DNA of 64,000 nucleotides. It comes from Saussurea involucrata (lineage: Eukaryota; Streptophyta; Magnoliopsida; Asterales; Asteraceae). Below the pieces are notes generated by a model that was given only the letters and a program-made list of their open reading frames with translations, did not search any database and was not told where the DNA came from. The DNA lies in contig CM066326.1 of NCBI GenBank assembly GCA_033807775.1, forward strand, positions 48,413,617 to 48,477,616. Direction: 5' to 3'. This document shows positions 10,523 to 21,064 of the stretch, in pieces; position 1 is the stretch's first letter, and each line of letters begins with the position of its first letter. Made by a program: the position numbers and the translations under genes.

Positions 10523-12368
10523 TGATAGGGGTTGATTTATTAACCCTAAATCACCCTTTTTGTGTCTTTTATTTTACCCAATTTAGTGAATTGCGTCTTT
10601 TATTATCTTATTTTATGTATTTTTAGGTTTTATTTATTTATTAACGATTTGCTGAATTTTAGATTTATTTTAGTCTATTTTCTTACGTTTATTTTTATAT
10701 TTAATTTTCCAGATTTGTCGGGATTCCGGAGAAGCCGTAAATGACAAAATTGGGCTTAACGTGGGCTTGCTCTCGGATTTTGTTGGATATCGGAAGTGGA
10801 CCAAAGACTTGGATCATCTTCTTTCTATTGGGCCAAGATAAATTGGGCTCATTTTGGTGTAATTTTGGCTAAAGCCCATGAAGAAGATGGAGATTAGGGT
10901 TTTGCAAGTATTTTGTGCTATATATATGGATGTTATGTTTAGATTTTAGAGTACACATCTCTAGTTTTTTTAGTTACTTACAAAGAAGCAAGTATTCTCT
11001 TGTAAGGATTTAAGGCATTTGAAAACTACATCTTTTGGTGCAAATTTAATATAAGCATTTGGTATTCAATTCTCAAGTTCTTGCTTTCGGTTTCTAACAA
11101 TCTCTCGTTTATTATTAGAATTTAATACAAGGAACATACTTGATTGTTATAATCAATTTGTGACTTGAGATTACTTTCTAATATTGGTATTTTCCAAGTT
11201 TTAAAACAAACACGTTCGTCTTTCTTCACATTTCACGTCTAGTTAATTATTTGGTACAAATCTTGAGGTGATATTTTGGATTTAATCCTTCTAAAAATCC
11301 AAGACTTGTCCAATTAGTTAATAATTCGTTTTTCTAGTATTTCCCAAGCTTAAAAATCATCTTTTGAGACGTAACTTGCACGACAAGTTTCGTAACTTGA
11401 CGATCAAGTCACCGCATTTTTAGGACTTTAATCCCATTTACTGCTTTATTTACATCCCTGCAATTTATATTTTTGTCTTTTAATTTCTTGTACTTTAATT
11501 TATTGTCATTTACATTATCGCACTTTAATTTCCAGTAATTTACTTTTCTGTATTTACTTTTCCGCAATTTACTTTTCAATACTGTTATTTACATTTCTTA
11601 CACCATTCGAAAGATTAATCTGAGCAATGATGGGCTAATCGCCTGAGCTTGGGGTGTAAGGCAAAGTTAAGACCGAAATCGGTGTGAAAGTTGAAAGTTG
11701 TATTTATATAAATACTGTTATCTAACTATTTGTTTCAGGTGATTACCGTTTCTTTGAAGATCATATTTTAATTAATTGACAACTAATTTAATATGTGAAA
11801 ATGCATTAACTTTCAGAGTTAAGATAAACAACAAAACCTGAGATAATAAGAGAAGGATACAAATAGTTTTAGCACCTGACAAATGCTATGCTCTTACGGT
11901 GTAGGATGGTAACATTGTGTTGTGCTAGGATTCACGAAGTCTAAAATAACTGATATCGTATCGATAGCACGCTGGCCTATGTGTACTCTTGGGAGGCCAT
12001 CTGACCCGATAGTTGATACTGTGATAATCCTATTTATATAGGATTATCCAGGTGTTTATTTCATCTTTTAACCGGATCACTTATTTCCGTCTTAACAAAA
12101 CCTTGCACCCTGTGCTTTTAATCTCTCATTAATATTTTTAGTTGTTAACTCACAAACCAAACCACTCAATCTGTTTTCGAATTCGCCATCTGAAGTCGGT
12201 TTTTAAAGATTGGACTTTTTGAAAAGCTTTCACAAGTTTTCCCTGTGGATCGATATCTGGTACTTTTACCATTATTACTTGTTAACGAGACGATAGTAGT
12301 TCAAGGTGTATACTTGCACTAAGTTCTATTTTAAGTGAATCTCTAAGGTTGCATAAATCTTATAACAA
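10523..12368 (+). repeat. Ath-1 5' LTR
   Basis: It starts TGATAGGGGTTG directly after Chr-1 sequence ...CACTATG and ends TTATAACA, followed by a six-base spacer and the primer site. Length is 1846 bp. Compared with the 3' LTR it has about 14 substitutions and an extra 75 bp (11000-11074) bounded by ATTCTC repeats, which the 3' LTR has lost. Confidence 0.9.
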
Positions 12369-12374
12369 GTTTTT

Positions 12375-12390
12375 GGCGCCGTTGCCGGAG
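12375..12390 (+). other. Ath-1 primer-binding site
   Basis: TGGCGCCGTTGCCGGA is complementary to the 3' end of tRNA-Asp, the usual primer of Athila and Tat elements. It sits six bases after the LTR end. Confidence 0.9.
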
Positions 12391-12471
12391 ATAACTTCGC
12401 TAAAATATTTTCTCTTTAAAAGTAAAGTTTTTAAGCTCTAATTTTTCTACCAGCTTTTTGAAAAACAGTGC

Positions 12472-14426
12472 ATGCCCAGAATATTGCACGGAGAACTTTT
12501 TCAATTTGATCCAGAGATTGAACGAACTTTTAGACAAAGAAGAAAAGCACAAAGAGCTGTTTCGGCTCTAACTTCTCCAATTATGTCTGAAAATGAGTAC
12601 ACTTCGGATGAAGGTGAAAATAACTTCGAATTTGGGCCGGATGGACAACCTGTTAATAGACCACCCAATAATAATGGAAACCCTGACATAAATTGGGAAA
12701 ATTTCGAAAATCTTGAAAATCTTGAAAATCCCGATAATGGAAATCTTGGCAATGGAAACCCTGGAAATGGACCAATTCCTAGAAATGGGCCTATTCCTAG
12801 GCAAATCCCTCGCCAAATTCCTCGTCAGATTCCTGAAAATAGGCCAATTCATAATCTTGAAGATGAGGAACAAAACATTTTCAGGCTTGCAAACACTAAA
12901 AATGGAGGTATTATGGCCTAGCTGTTCCTGTTTTAAATCAATTACATTCAGGAATACTTAAGCCTACCCTCGAAACGCATCATTTTGAACCCAAGCCGAT
13001 AATGTTCCACATGCTCCAAATCAACGGCCAGTACGCTGGTTTGGCACATGAGGATCCTCATTCTCATCTCAGGTCTTTCATGGAAATTACAGATTCTTTC
13101 AAGTTGCCAGGTGTACAGGATGATGCTCTAAAACTAAAACTTTTTCCATACTCTTTAAGAGATAGAGCAAGATCCTGGTACAACTCGTTGCGGCCAGACT
13201 CTATAATTACATGGAACCAAATGGCAGAAAAGTTTTTTAAAAAATATTTTCCACCCACCAGGAATGCTAAGTCTAGAAATGAAATCTGCACTTTTAAACA
13301 AATGGACAATGAAGCAGTCCCTGATGCATGGGATAGGTTTAAAGAGCTGTTGAGAAAATGCCCTCACCATGGCATTCCATACTGCATTCAGCTCGAGACA
13401 TTTTACAGTGGTCTAGATATCACTGCTAAACAAATGCTAGATGCTACTGCAAGCGGATCTTTCACAGCTTGTACCTACAATGAGGGATACGAAATCCTAG
13501 AAAAGATTTCTGACAACAATGGACAATGGTCTGATCCACGTGCACTGCCACCTAAAAGAACAACGGGGATACCAGATTCTGATGCTTACTCAACATTGAC
13601 TGCACAGTTGGCAAGCATGGCTACTCTAATTCAAAACCTAGCCACTCCTATGTAGGCTAATGCTGCTACAACTATCCCTGGTGTTCTGCCAGTGCAATGT
13701 ACCTTTTGTGGAGATGGACATTCTTTTGAAAATTGTCCAAGCAATCCAGAGCAGGTAAACTATGTGCAAAATAACAACAAAGGAGGACCTTTTTCTCAGA
13801 CTTACAATTCTGAGTGGAGGAATCATCCAAATTTTTCATGGCATAGTCCTTCTCTAAATCAACCATCCCAAAGACCACAAGGACAGTCCAACTTTCAAGG
13901 ACAGTCCAATTTCCAAGGACAGTCCAACTTTCAGCAAAGAAATCACAACAACCAACAATCTAATTTCCAAAATCGACCATCTTCTTTCCAAACCAACAAG
14001 CCCAACCCACAGGCTGAGTCATCTACTTCTTTGGAAGCAATGATAAAAGGGTTCATGACCCAAACTCAAGCCTCAATTAAAAATCTTGAAACTCAGATGG
14101 GGCAAATGGCTTTGGAAATGAAGAAAAGACCAATAGGAACTTTACCTAGTGATACTGAAATTCCACGCCGAGATGGAAAAGAACAGATTAAGGTTGTGAC
14201 TTTAAGAAGTGGAAGGCCTTTAGTAGAAAGTCCTAGGAAAGACCAAATAGACAAAGCAGAGCCAGAAAACCAAAAGACAAGACCAGATTCTGCTGCTACA
14301 ATACCTGTGGACCAGTCCTGTAATCCTAGTGGGCCCAAAGATAGTTATAATCCTGTTGATATTACCACCATTCCTAGCAAATCAGCTTATCCTTTGTTCT
14401 TCCCCAATGAACCTAAGCAAGTCTAA
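12472..14426 (+). pseudogene. Ath-1 gag, broken by one frameshift and two stops
   Basis: Gag would package element RNA in cytoplasmic particles. An ATG at 12472 opens an acidic, low-complexity N-terminus with Asn/Pro repeats (ENLENLENP, then QIPRQIPRQIP), ending at 12921. The main gag domain continues in another frame from about 12915 (13002-13655: HEDPHSHLRSFMEI, RDRARSWYNSL, FKELLRKCPHHG), then after a stop at 13653-13655 as 13692-14426 with a zinc knuckle CTFCGDGHSFENC. An 18-bp unit encoding GQSNFQ is repeated three times at 13878-13935. A second stop lies at 14424-14426. Both stops could be single C-to-T changes from glutamine codons, as expected after methylcytosine decay. Homology to Athila gag is clear. 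Confidence 0.85.
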
Positions 14427-14453
14427 AAGCCCAAAGAAAGTACAGTAGTTGAT

Positions 14454-15443
14454 GTGTCACAATCTTGTGGCAGTCCTGCTGTACCACCCTCTTCCAGTCC
14501 AGTAGTAGTTGCACCAACTCTTCACAAGATTAACCCCTCTAGTTCAGTCACACCTTACATTCCATACCCCCAAAGGATGATGAATGATAAAGAAGCAATA
14601 CAATTTAAAAAGTTTCTTGATGTTTTTAAGCAGTTGCACATAAACATACCTTTGGTTGAAGCCATTGAGCAAATGCCAAATTATGCAAAATTTCTAAAAG
14701 ACATTTTGAGCAAAAAGAAAAAGTTGACTGAATATGAGACGGTAGCTCTGACTGAAGGGTGTAGTGCTTTGTTGTCCAGTAAGATTCCCCCTAAAATGAA
14801 AGATCCTGGATGTTTCACAATTCCATGTTCCATAGGAGGAAAGAAAGTAGGTAAAGCCCTTTGTGATCTAGGTCCTAGTGTAAACCTTATGCCTTTATCC
14901 ATTTTCAATACCTTAGGCATAGGTGAAGCTAGACCTACAACTGTTTCCTTACAATTGGCTGACAAGACCATAGCCTGGCCTAAAGGAAAAATTGAAGATG
15001 TCCTAGTCCAAGTTGATAAGTTTATTTTTACAGCTGACTTTATCATCCTAGACTTTGAAGCTGACAAAGATATCCCCATTCTTTTAGGTAGACCTTTCCT
15101 AGCCACTGGAAGAACCTTGATTGATGTCCAAAAGGGAGAGTTAACCATGAGAGTACATGACCAAGAAGTAACTTTTAATGTGTTTGATTCTCTCAGTTAC
15201 CCTGAAGAAAGAGAGGAATGCTCCACCCTGAGCATGATAGAGACTTGGTGTGAAGAAAAAAGTTTGGGAGAAATATTAGGGATAAGAGATTCTGATAGTG
15301 ATGAGGAAAATTTTGAGGACCTAGAAACACCACAAGAAATAGCTGCTTTTGAGACCTTAGATCACAAGGATAGGAAAACTCTTGTTCCTTTCTTTAGAGG
15401 TTGCACCAGACCTAGAATTGAAACAACTTCCCTCACACCTTAA
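14454..15443 (+). pseudogene. Ath-1 protease region (gag-pol linker and aspartic protease)
   Basis: This 329-codon frame is in phase with the second part of gag and separated from it only by the stop at 14424. It contains a lysine-rich linker (LKDILSKKKKLTEYE) and a retroviral-type aspartic protease: CDLGPSVNLMPLSIF at about 14860-14905 with the DLG triad used by Athila proteases, and ILLGRPFLATGRTLIDV near 15076-15126. The pol frame starts in the 62-base overlap (15382-15443), one base out of phase. Athila normally encodes gag-pol as one frame, so a one-base indel near 15390 is the simplest reading; a programmed shift cannot be excluded. Confidence 0.8.
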
Positions 15444-18315
15444 ATATGTGTTTTTAGAAGATCCTAGGAAGTTACCAGTCATTATTTCATCATCATTAGA
15501 ACCTGAACAGGAAGAAAGATTGGTCAAAATGCTTAGACTTCACACAAAAGCCATAGGATGGACCATTGCTGACCTCAAGGGAATAAGCCCAACCATTTGC
15601 CAACACAAAATCATTTTGGAAGATAAAAACTTCACTTCAGTTGAGCCTCAAAGAAGACTCAATCCTGTGATGAAAGAAGTTGTCAAAAAGGAAAATTTGA
15701 AATGGCTTGATGCAGGTATAATCTATCCTATTGCTAGCAGTACTTGTGTCAGTCCTGTGCAATGTGTACCCAAGAAGGGTGGAGTAACTGTTGTACCAAA
15801 TGAGAAGAATGAACTCATACCTACTAGAGTTGTGTCTGGTTGGAGGATATGCATGGACTATAGGAAGCTTAACAAAGCTACCCAGAAAGACCATTTCCCA
15901 TTACCCTTTGTTGACCAGATGTTAGACAGATTAGCAGGAAAAGAGTTTTATTGTTTCTTAGATGGCTACTCAGGTTACAATCAGATTACCATAGCACCTG
16001 ATGACCAAGAAAAAACCACTTTCACATGTCCATTTGGAACCTTTTCTTTTAGAAGAATGCCTTTTGGACTTTGTAATGCCCCAACCACTTTTCAAAGATG
16101 TATGATGTCTATTTTTTCTGACATGTTGGAAAACTCCATGGAAATTTTCATGGATGACTTTTCAGTTTATGGGACATCATATGACATGTGTTTACAAAAC
16201 CTGGAAAATAGTCTTAAAAGATGTGAAGAAACAGACTTGGTTTTAAACTGGGAAAAGTGTCATTTTATGGTAAAAGAAGGCATAGTGCTGGGACATCTCA
16301 TTTCCAAAAGAGGCATAGAAGTTGATAAGGCTAAGTTGGAAGTCATTTCTAATTTGCCTGAACCAACCACAGTCAAAGGAATCAGGAGTTTTTTGGGCCA
16401 TGCAGGTTTTTACAGGAGGTTCATAAAAGATTTTTCCAAAATTTCAAAACCTCTTTGTCTATTACTACAAAATGACCAAGTGTTTAATTTTAATGAAGAG
16501 TGTAAAAAGGCTTTTAAAACTTTGAAAGAAGCATTGGTCACTGCTCCAATAGTAATAGCACCTGATTGGTCCCAACCCTTTGAAATAATGTGTGATGCTA
16601 GTGACTGGGCAGTTGGAGCTGTTTTAGGTCAAAAGAAAGAAAAAATATTCCATCCTATTTGCTACTCTAGTAAAACTCTCAATGATGCTCAAGTCAATTA
16701 CACCACTACTGAAAAGGAATTATTGGCTGTGGTTTTTGCTTTTGAAAAATTCAGATCATACTTGATTGGCACAAAAGTAGTTGTTCATACTGATCATGCT
16801 GCCATCAAGTATCTCATTTCTAAAAAGGATGCAAAACCTAGGCTGATAAGGTGGGTCTTGTTATTACAAGAGTTTGACATGGAAATCATTGATAGAAAGG
16901 GTGTGGATAATCAAGTGGCTGATCATTTGTCTAGACTAGAAAAGCAAGAAGAACCTATACCTAGTAGTGATATCTGTGAAGTTTTTCCTGATGAAAGAAT
17001 TTTGGCTGTACAACATTATACAATCCCTTGGTTTGCAGATCTTGTCAATTATTTGGCATGTGGAATCATTCCTAAGGAGTTTTCTAAACACCAAAAGAAA
17101 AAGCTCATTTTTGATTGTAAGAAATATTTGTGGGATGACCCATTTTTGTTCAAGATTTGTGCAGATCAGATGATAAGAAGATGCATTCCAAAAGAAGAAG
17201 TACCATCAGTCTTGCAACATTGCCATGCTGGACCATATGGAGGACATTTTGGAGGAAGTAGGACAGCAGCAAAGGTTTTGCAATCAGGGCTGTTTTGGCC
17301 TACTTTGAATGATGATGCTCATAACTTTGCAAAAAGTTGTGATGAGTGTCAACGGAGTGGGAATCTCTCTCAGAGAAATGAAATGCCCTTAAATGGAATT
17401 CTAGAAGTAGAATTATTCGATGTCTGGGGCATAGACTTTATGGGACCTTTCCCTATTTCCAATAATTGTTCCTACATATTGGTTGCAGTAGATTATGTGT
17501 CCAAATGGGTAGAAGCCATGGCTTGCCATTCCAATGATGCTAAGACTGTTGTTAAATTTCTGCACAGGCATGTCTTCACTAGATTTGGTACACCCCGTGC
17601 CTTAATTAGTGATGAAGGCACACATTTCATAAACAAATTATTGGAGGAAATTCTTGAAAAGTATAATATTCAGCACAGGGTGGCAACAGCTTACCACCCT
17701 CAAACCAATGGTTTAGCTGAATTGTCAAATAGGGAGATAAAAGGAATTTTAGCCAAAGTAGTCAAACCACATAGGAAGGACTGGGCCTCCAAATTAGATG
17801 ATGCCTTATGGGCCTATCGGACTGCTTACAAAACCCCTATTGGAATGTCTCCCTATAAGTTGGTTTTTGGAAAAGCGTGTCATCTGCCTGTAGAATTAGA
17901 GCATAAAGCCTACTGGGCCATAAAAGAGCTTAATATGAGTCTTGATGATGCTGGTAAGAAAAGATCTTTGCAACTCTGTGAATTGGAAGAACATAGGAAT
18001 TTTTCCTATGAAAATGCCAAGCTTTACAAAGAAAACACCAAAAAGTGGCATGATAAGAAAATTCTTCCAAAAGATTTTACTGAAGGTCAAAAAGTCTTGT
18101 TGTTCAACTCTAGATTAAAGCTTTTTCCTGGAAAGTTGAACTCAAGATGGACCGGACCCTTTCGCATTGCCAAAGTGTACCCTTATGGAGTGGTTGATTT
18201 AATTGATCCAGATAAGGGTACCACTTTCAAAGTAAACGGGCACAGAGTCAAACATTTTTTTGACCCCACAACAATTCCGCAACAGCCTTACACGGTTGAC
18301 GAGCCCGATAATTGA
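15382..18315 (+). CDS. Ath-1 pol: reverse transcriptase, RNase H, integrase (977 codons uninterrupted)
   Basis: The frame encodes, in order, RT (about residues 100-290: CMDYRKLNKATQKDHFPLPF, FLDGYSGYNQI, FGTFSFRRMPFGLCNAPTTF and the active site FMDDFSVYG with both aspartates), RNase H (about 390-515: CDASDWAVGAVLGQ, TEKELLAVVFAFEKFRSYL, HTDHAAIKYL, VADHLSRLE), integrase zinc domain (HCHAGPYGGH...CDECQRSGN, about 610-665) and integrase core (WGIDFMGPF, ISDEGTHF, YHPQTNGLAELSNREIK), so the DDE residues are present. A C-terminal GPF-type segment (WTGPFRIAKVYPYG) follows, and no chromodomain. These enzymes copy the RNA and integrate the DNA. All catalytic motifs I can see are intact, but the upstream frames are broken, so the gag-pol precursor cannot be made normally. 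Confidence 0.92.
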   Translation: MFLSLEVAPDLELKQLPSHLKYVFLEDPRKLPVIISSSLEPEQEERLVKMLRLHTKAIGWTIADLKGISPTICQHKIILEDKNFTSVEPQRRLNPVMKEVVKKENLKWLDAGIIYPIASSTCVSPVQCVPKKGGVTVVPNEKNELIPTRVVSGWRICMDYRKLNKATQKDHFPLPFVDQMLDRLAGKEFYCFLDGYSGYNQITIAPDDQEKTTFTCPFGTFSFRRMPFGLCNAPTTFQRCMMSIFSDMLENSMEIFMDDFSVYGTSYDMCLQNLENSLKRCEETDLVLNWEKCHFMVKEGIVLGHLISKRGIEVDKAKLEVISNLPEPTTVKGIRSFLGHAGFYRRFIKDFSKISKPLCLLLQNDQVFNFNEECKKAFKTLKEALVTAPIVIAPDWSQPFEIMCDASDWAVGAVLGQKKEKIFHPICYSSKTLNDAQVNYTTTEKELLAVVFAFEKFRSYLIGTKVVVHTDHAAIKYLISKKDAKPRLIRWVLLLQEFDMEIIDRKGVDNQVADHLSRLEKQEEPIPSSDICEVFPDERILAVQHYTIPWFADLVNYLACGIIPKEFSKHQKKKLIFDCKKYLWDDPFLFKICADQMIRRCIPKEEVPSVLQHCHAGPYGGHFGGSRTAAKVLQSGLFWPTLNDDAHNFAKSCDECQRSGNLSQRNEMPLNGILEVELFDVWGIDFMGPFPISNNCSYILVAVDYVSKWVEAMACHSNDAKTVVKFLHRHVFTRFGTPRALISDEGTHFINKLLEEILEKYNIQHRVATAYHPQTNGLAELSNREIKGILAKVVKPHRKDWASKLDDALWAYRTAYKTPIGMSPYKLVFGKACHLPVELEHKAYWAIKELNMSLDDAGKKRSLQLCELEEHRNFSYENAKLYKENTKKWHDKKILPKDFTEGQKVLLFNSRLKLFPGKLNSRWTGPFRIAKVYPYGVVDLIDPDKGTTFKVNGHRVKHFFDPTTIPQQPYTVDEPDN

Positions 18316-19071
18316 AAACAAGAGCGTGTATTTCTATCTGTATATATTTTATTTATATATATAAAAAAAAAGATAAATTTTTTTTTTAAAATTTTAGTTT
18401 AGAATTGTTAGTTTGTTTTTACTTATTTATCTCAATATGTTTTTAGTTTTGATACAAATTTTTGTTTTAGGCCCACAGTCCATTTAAATCAACTCTTTGG
18501 ATCATAATTGGTTTACAATTACGGCCCATTGAGTTCCCTATTTTGTTTGGGCTTGGTCACTTAACATGTTTATTTTGTATCAGGTATAGGATTCGATTTC
18601 TTTGAAGTTCCTATTGGCGACCCAACACACTGTTCCAGATACCATTCGGCGATAATGCCGCACATCGCCGCTCTCGATTTGAACTGAAATCAGAAAAAAG
18701 TACAGGGTAATTGTACCATTCCTACCATTCCTTGCAATTCCAACACCATCGTACGCCTCGATGAAGAAGTAGACGCCTGCAGTTCGAGGTTTTTCAAGGA
18801 ACAATCGTTTCAAATTGTACCATTCCCCTCCATTACCAACGCCATCGTACCATTGCAAAAGAAACAGTCGGCGATTTCTCAGTTATCCGAGGAAGCATGA
18901 TGTCAGTGGTACCCTCCCAATCGATTACCTTTGCTGCCAAATTGTACCCTTCATTTCGATTAATCTTGTGGCCAAAGAAATATTCGGTTTTAAACACCAA
19001 TATCGCCATCGATTTAATCTTCCAAGTCCTACATACCTTCGTTTTTCTGTCTCGATTGCTAAATTTCATCC
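18316..19071 (+). other. Ath-1 spacer between pol and accessory ORF
   Basis: About 750 bp without a sustained reading frame. It begins with a TATA-rich and A/T-homopolymer stretch (18340-18400), which could act as an internal promoter. A donor-like CAG/GTATAG lies near 18580. In Athila-type elements the downstream ORF is thought to be expressed from a separate or spliced RNA; nothing here proves which. Confidence 0.5.
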
Positions 19072-21064
19072 ATGGTACTCACAAAATCGAAACCTAGAAA
19101 GAGGGTTCAGCCTTCTCTTAGAATCAACGAGATGCTGTCTGAACAGGAACCACAACCATTTCCTATTCTTGCTAAGAGATGGACACAAAGCAGTGAGATA
19201 ACCATACCAAGGATTGAAGAAGAAAGCTTAGACCTGAACACTTTGGCTATCATCACTGAAGCACCAGTTCAGCCATCTGTCCAGCCGCACGTGGAGCCAC
19301 AAGGTCAAGTATCTTCCACCATTCAATCTGGGCAGGTAAGCACCATCCCTGTTGTTTCGCATGTTTCTCAGATTAACAGTTTAAAAGCTACTGTGGGTAT
19401 GGCGTTTGCGGTTATCGATGAGTTTTTGGGATGGAAACCAACGCAATCACTTACTGATCACATCCTAAACCCCTCAGCTAAGTTGCTCACACACTCCACA
19501 GTTACCCTCACGGATGATATAAACCAACCCCCACATCATCCTAGCCAATCTTTTAATCTGATAAATGAACCTGATGAGCCATTTGTTGAAATTATGAACC
19601 ATACACCCCACTCTTGCTCAGCTCACAACATCCTTCCTCCTAAAACCACTATAGTTAACAGCCCTATTATCCATGATTTTGAGGTCACCAAAACTCCGCA
19701 GGAACACTCTGACAACCCCAAAAATATGGTTGATACTGCTGATTTTCCCACACAGATTGAGGAACATCCTGAATGGGCAGAAGAGCACGAAAGCTTGGAT
19801 CATCTGATCATAGGCAGAAGGATAGAACCTGTAAGGAAAGAAAAGACAAAGAAAAGGCAGAGGACTACAGTAGAAGAAGTGGCCAGAGAAGCAGAGGAGA
19901 ATGCTGATTCTCCATCATTCACAAGAAAGGGAGCCACACCCAAAACACAGTCTCAGAACTCCTTCAGTCCTGGAGCAAAGGAAAAAGGTAAAAAAAATTT
20001 CTTCCCATGTGCTTGGAACTCAGCTTTTTAGCTGCGCTTTGGCTCTAAAAAAATACCCATCCTTTGCTGCAAGGAATGGGCAGTCTCCTAGGGGTTTTCC
20101 TAAGGAGATAATCCTTGCAAACCCGTTTTTGAAATCTGTCATAGATAGCTTGGGTTGGAAAAGGCTGTGTGAGGTCCCTGATGAATATAATGAGGATTGG
20201 TTGAAAGAATTCTACACTGAAGTGTCTGTGAGCAATAGGGTGACCCTTATGGTTAGACAGAACAAAGTCTCATACTCTCCTCAGGTCATAAACACCTACC
20301 TAGGCATCACACCACCACAAGAGTCTGAACTTGATAGGATGCAGGCAGGAGTCACAGATGAGGAGCTAGCCACCATTCTAGCCAGACTTGCACATAAGGG
20401 CTCTCAATGGACCATTAAGGGCTGGTCTAGAGTACTAAGGACCTGTTACCTAAAATCTGAAACCAATATCTGGTGGTACTTCCTTAGACACACTTTGCAC
20501 CCTACCAGCCATGACACTGACTTGTGCATGGAGAGAGTCTTTATTCTGTATTGCATCTTAGAGAAAAAGCCATTTGATGTAGGTAGATTGGTCTGTGGGA
20601 ACATTAGAGGATGTGTAGATAGGGTCAATGGGAAGCTACTTTATCCCTCTATCATTCATGGTTTAATGTCTCAAGCTAAGGTCCCTTGTTTACCTTCTGA
20701 CTCTTTCAACAAAGAGAAAACCATGATGGATAAAAAAGCCCTAGATAGACTGATGAGGTATGGGAACAATCCTCCAAGAAAGGACATCTTGGAGGAACTG
20801 AAGGAGACACTTTTGGAGGAATTCAAGGAGATGAAGAAGAGTGTGGTTTCTAAGACTAAAAGGCTGAGAAAGAAGGTGGAAATGCTCCAATCTGAGGTGA
20901 AAGATCTGAAGAAGGAGAGAGTTAAATGGTTGGAATTCAAGCAAGAGAAGGACAAGCTTAGGAGGAAAGCATGGAAGAAGCAAAATCCGGGCAAAAAGAT
21001 GAAGATGCCTTCTTTTCCTGCTGAATGCTTGGAGCTGCTATCACCTCCTACTCAATCTGAGTAG
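19072..21064 (+). pseudogene. Ath-1 accessory ORF (plant transposon-type domain plus coiled coil), split by a frameshift
   Basis: The ATG at 19072 opens 319 codons ending at 20031; a second frame (to 21064) continues the protein, the shift falling at an A8 run (19990-19997). The N-terminal third is Pro/Ser/Thr-rich with a basic cluster EKTKKRQRTT (about 19850) that resembles a nuclear localisation signal. The middle (about 20060-20700) contains KSVIDSLGWKRLCEVPDEYN, VSNRVTLMVRQNKVSYSPQ and VDRVNGKLLYPSIIHGL, which resembles the so-called putative plant transposon protein domain found after pol in Athila. The C-terminus (about 20780-21000) is a Lys/Glu-rich coiled coil. No signal peptide or membrane segment is visible, so an envelope role is unsupported. 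Function is unknown. Confidence 0.75.

Noticed and set aside
15382..15443. Programmed frameshift between Ath-1 protease and pol
   Set aside because: Athila gag-pol is normally one frame, no slippery heptamer is evident, and several other disabling changes exist, so a simple indel is more likely.
19072..21064. Envelope gene of an endogenous-retrovirus type
   Set aside because: No signal peptide, no transmembrane segment and a lysine-rich coiled coil instead; it is better called an accessory ORF.
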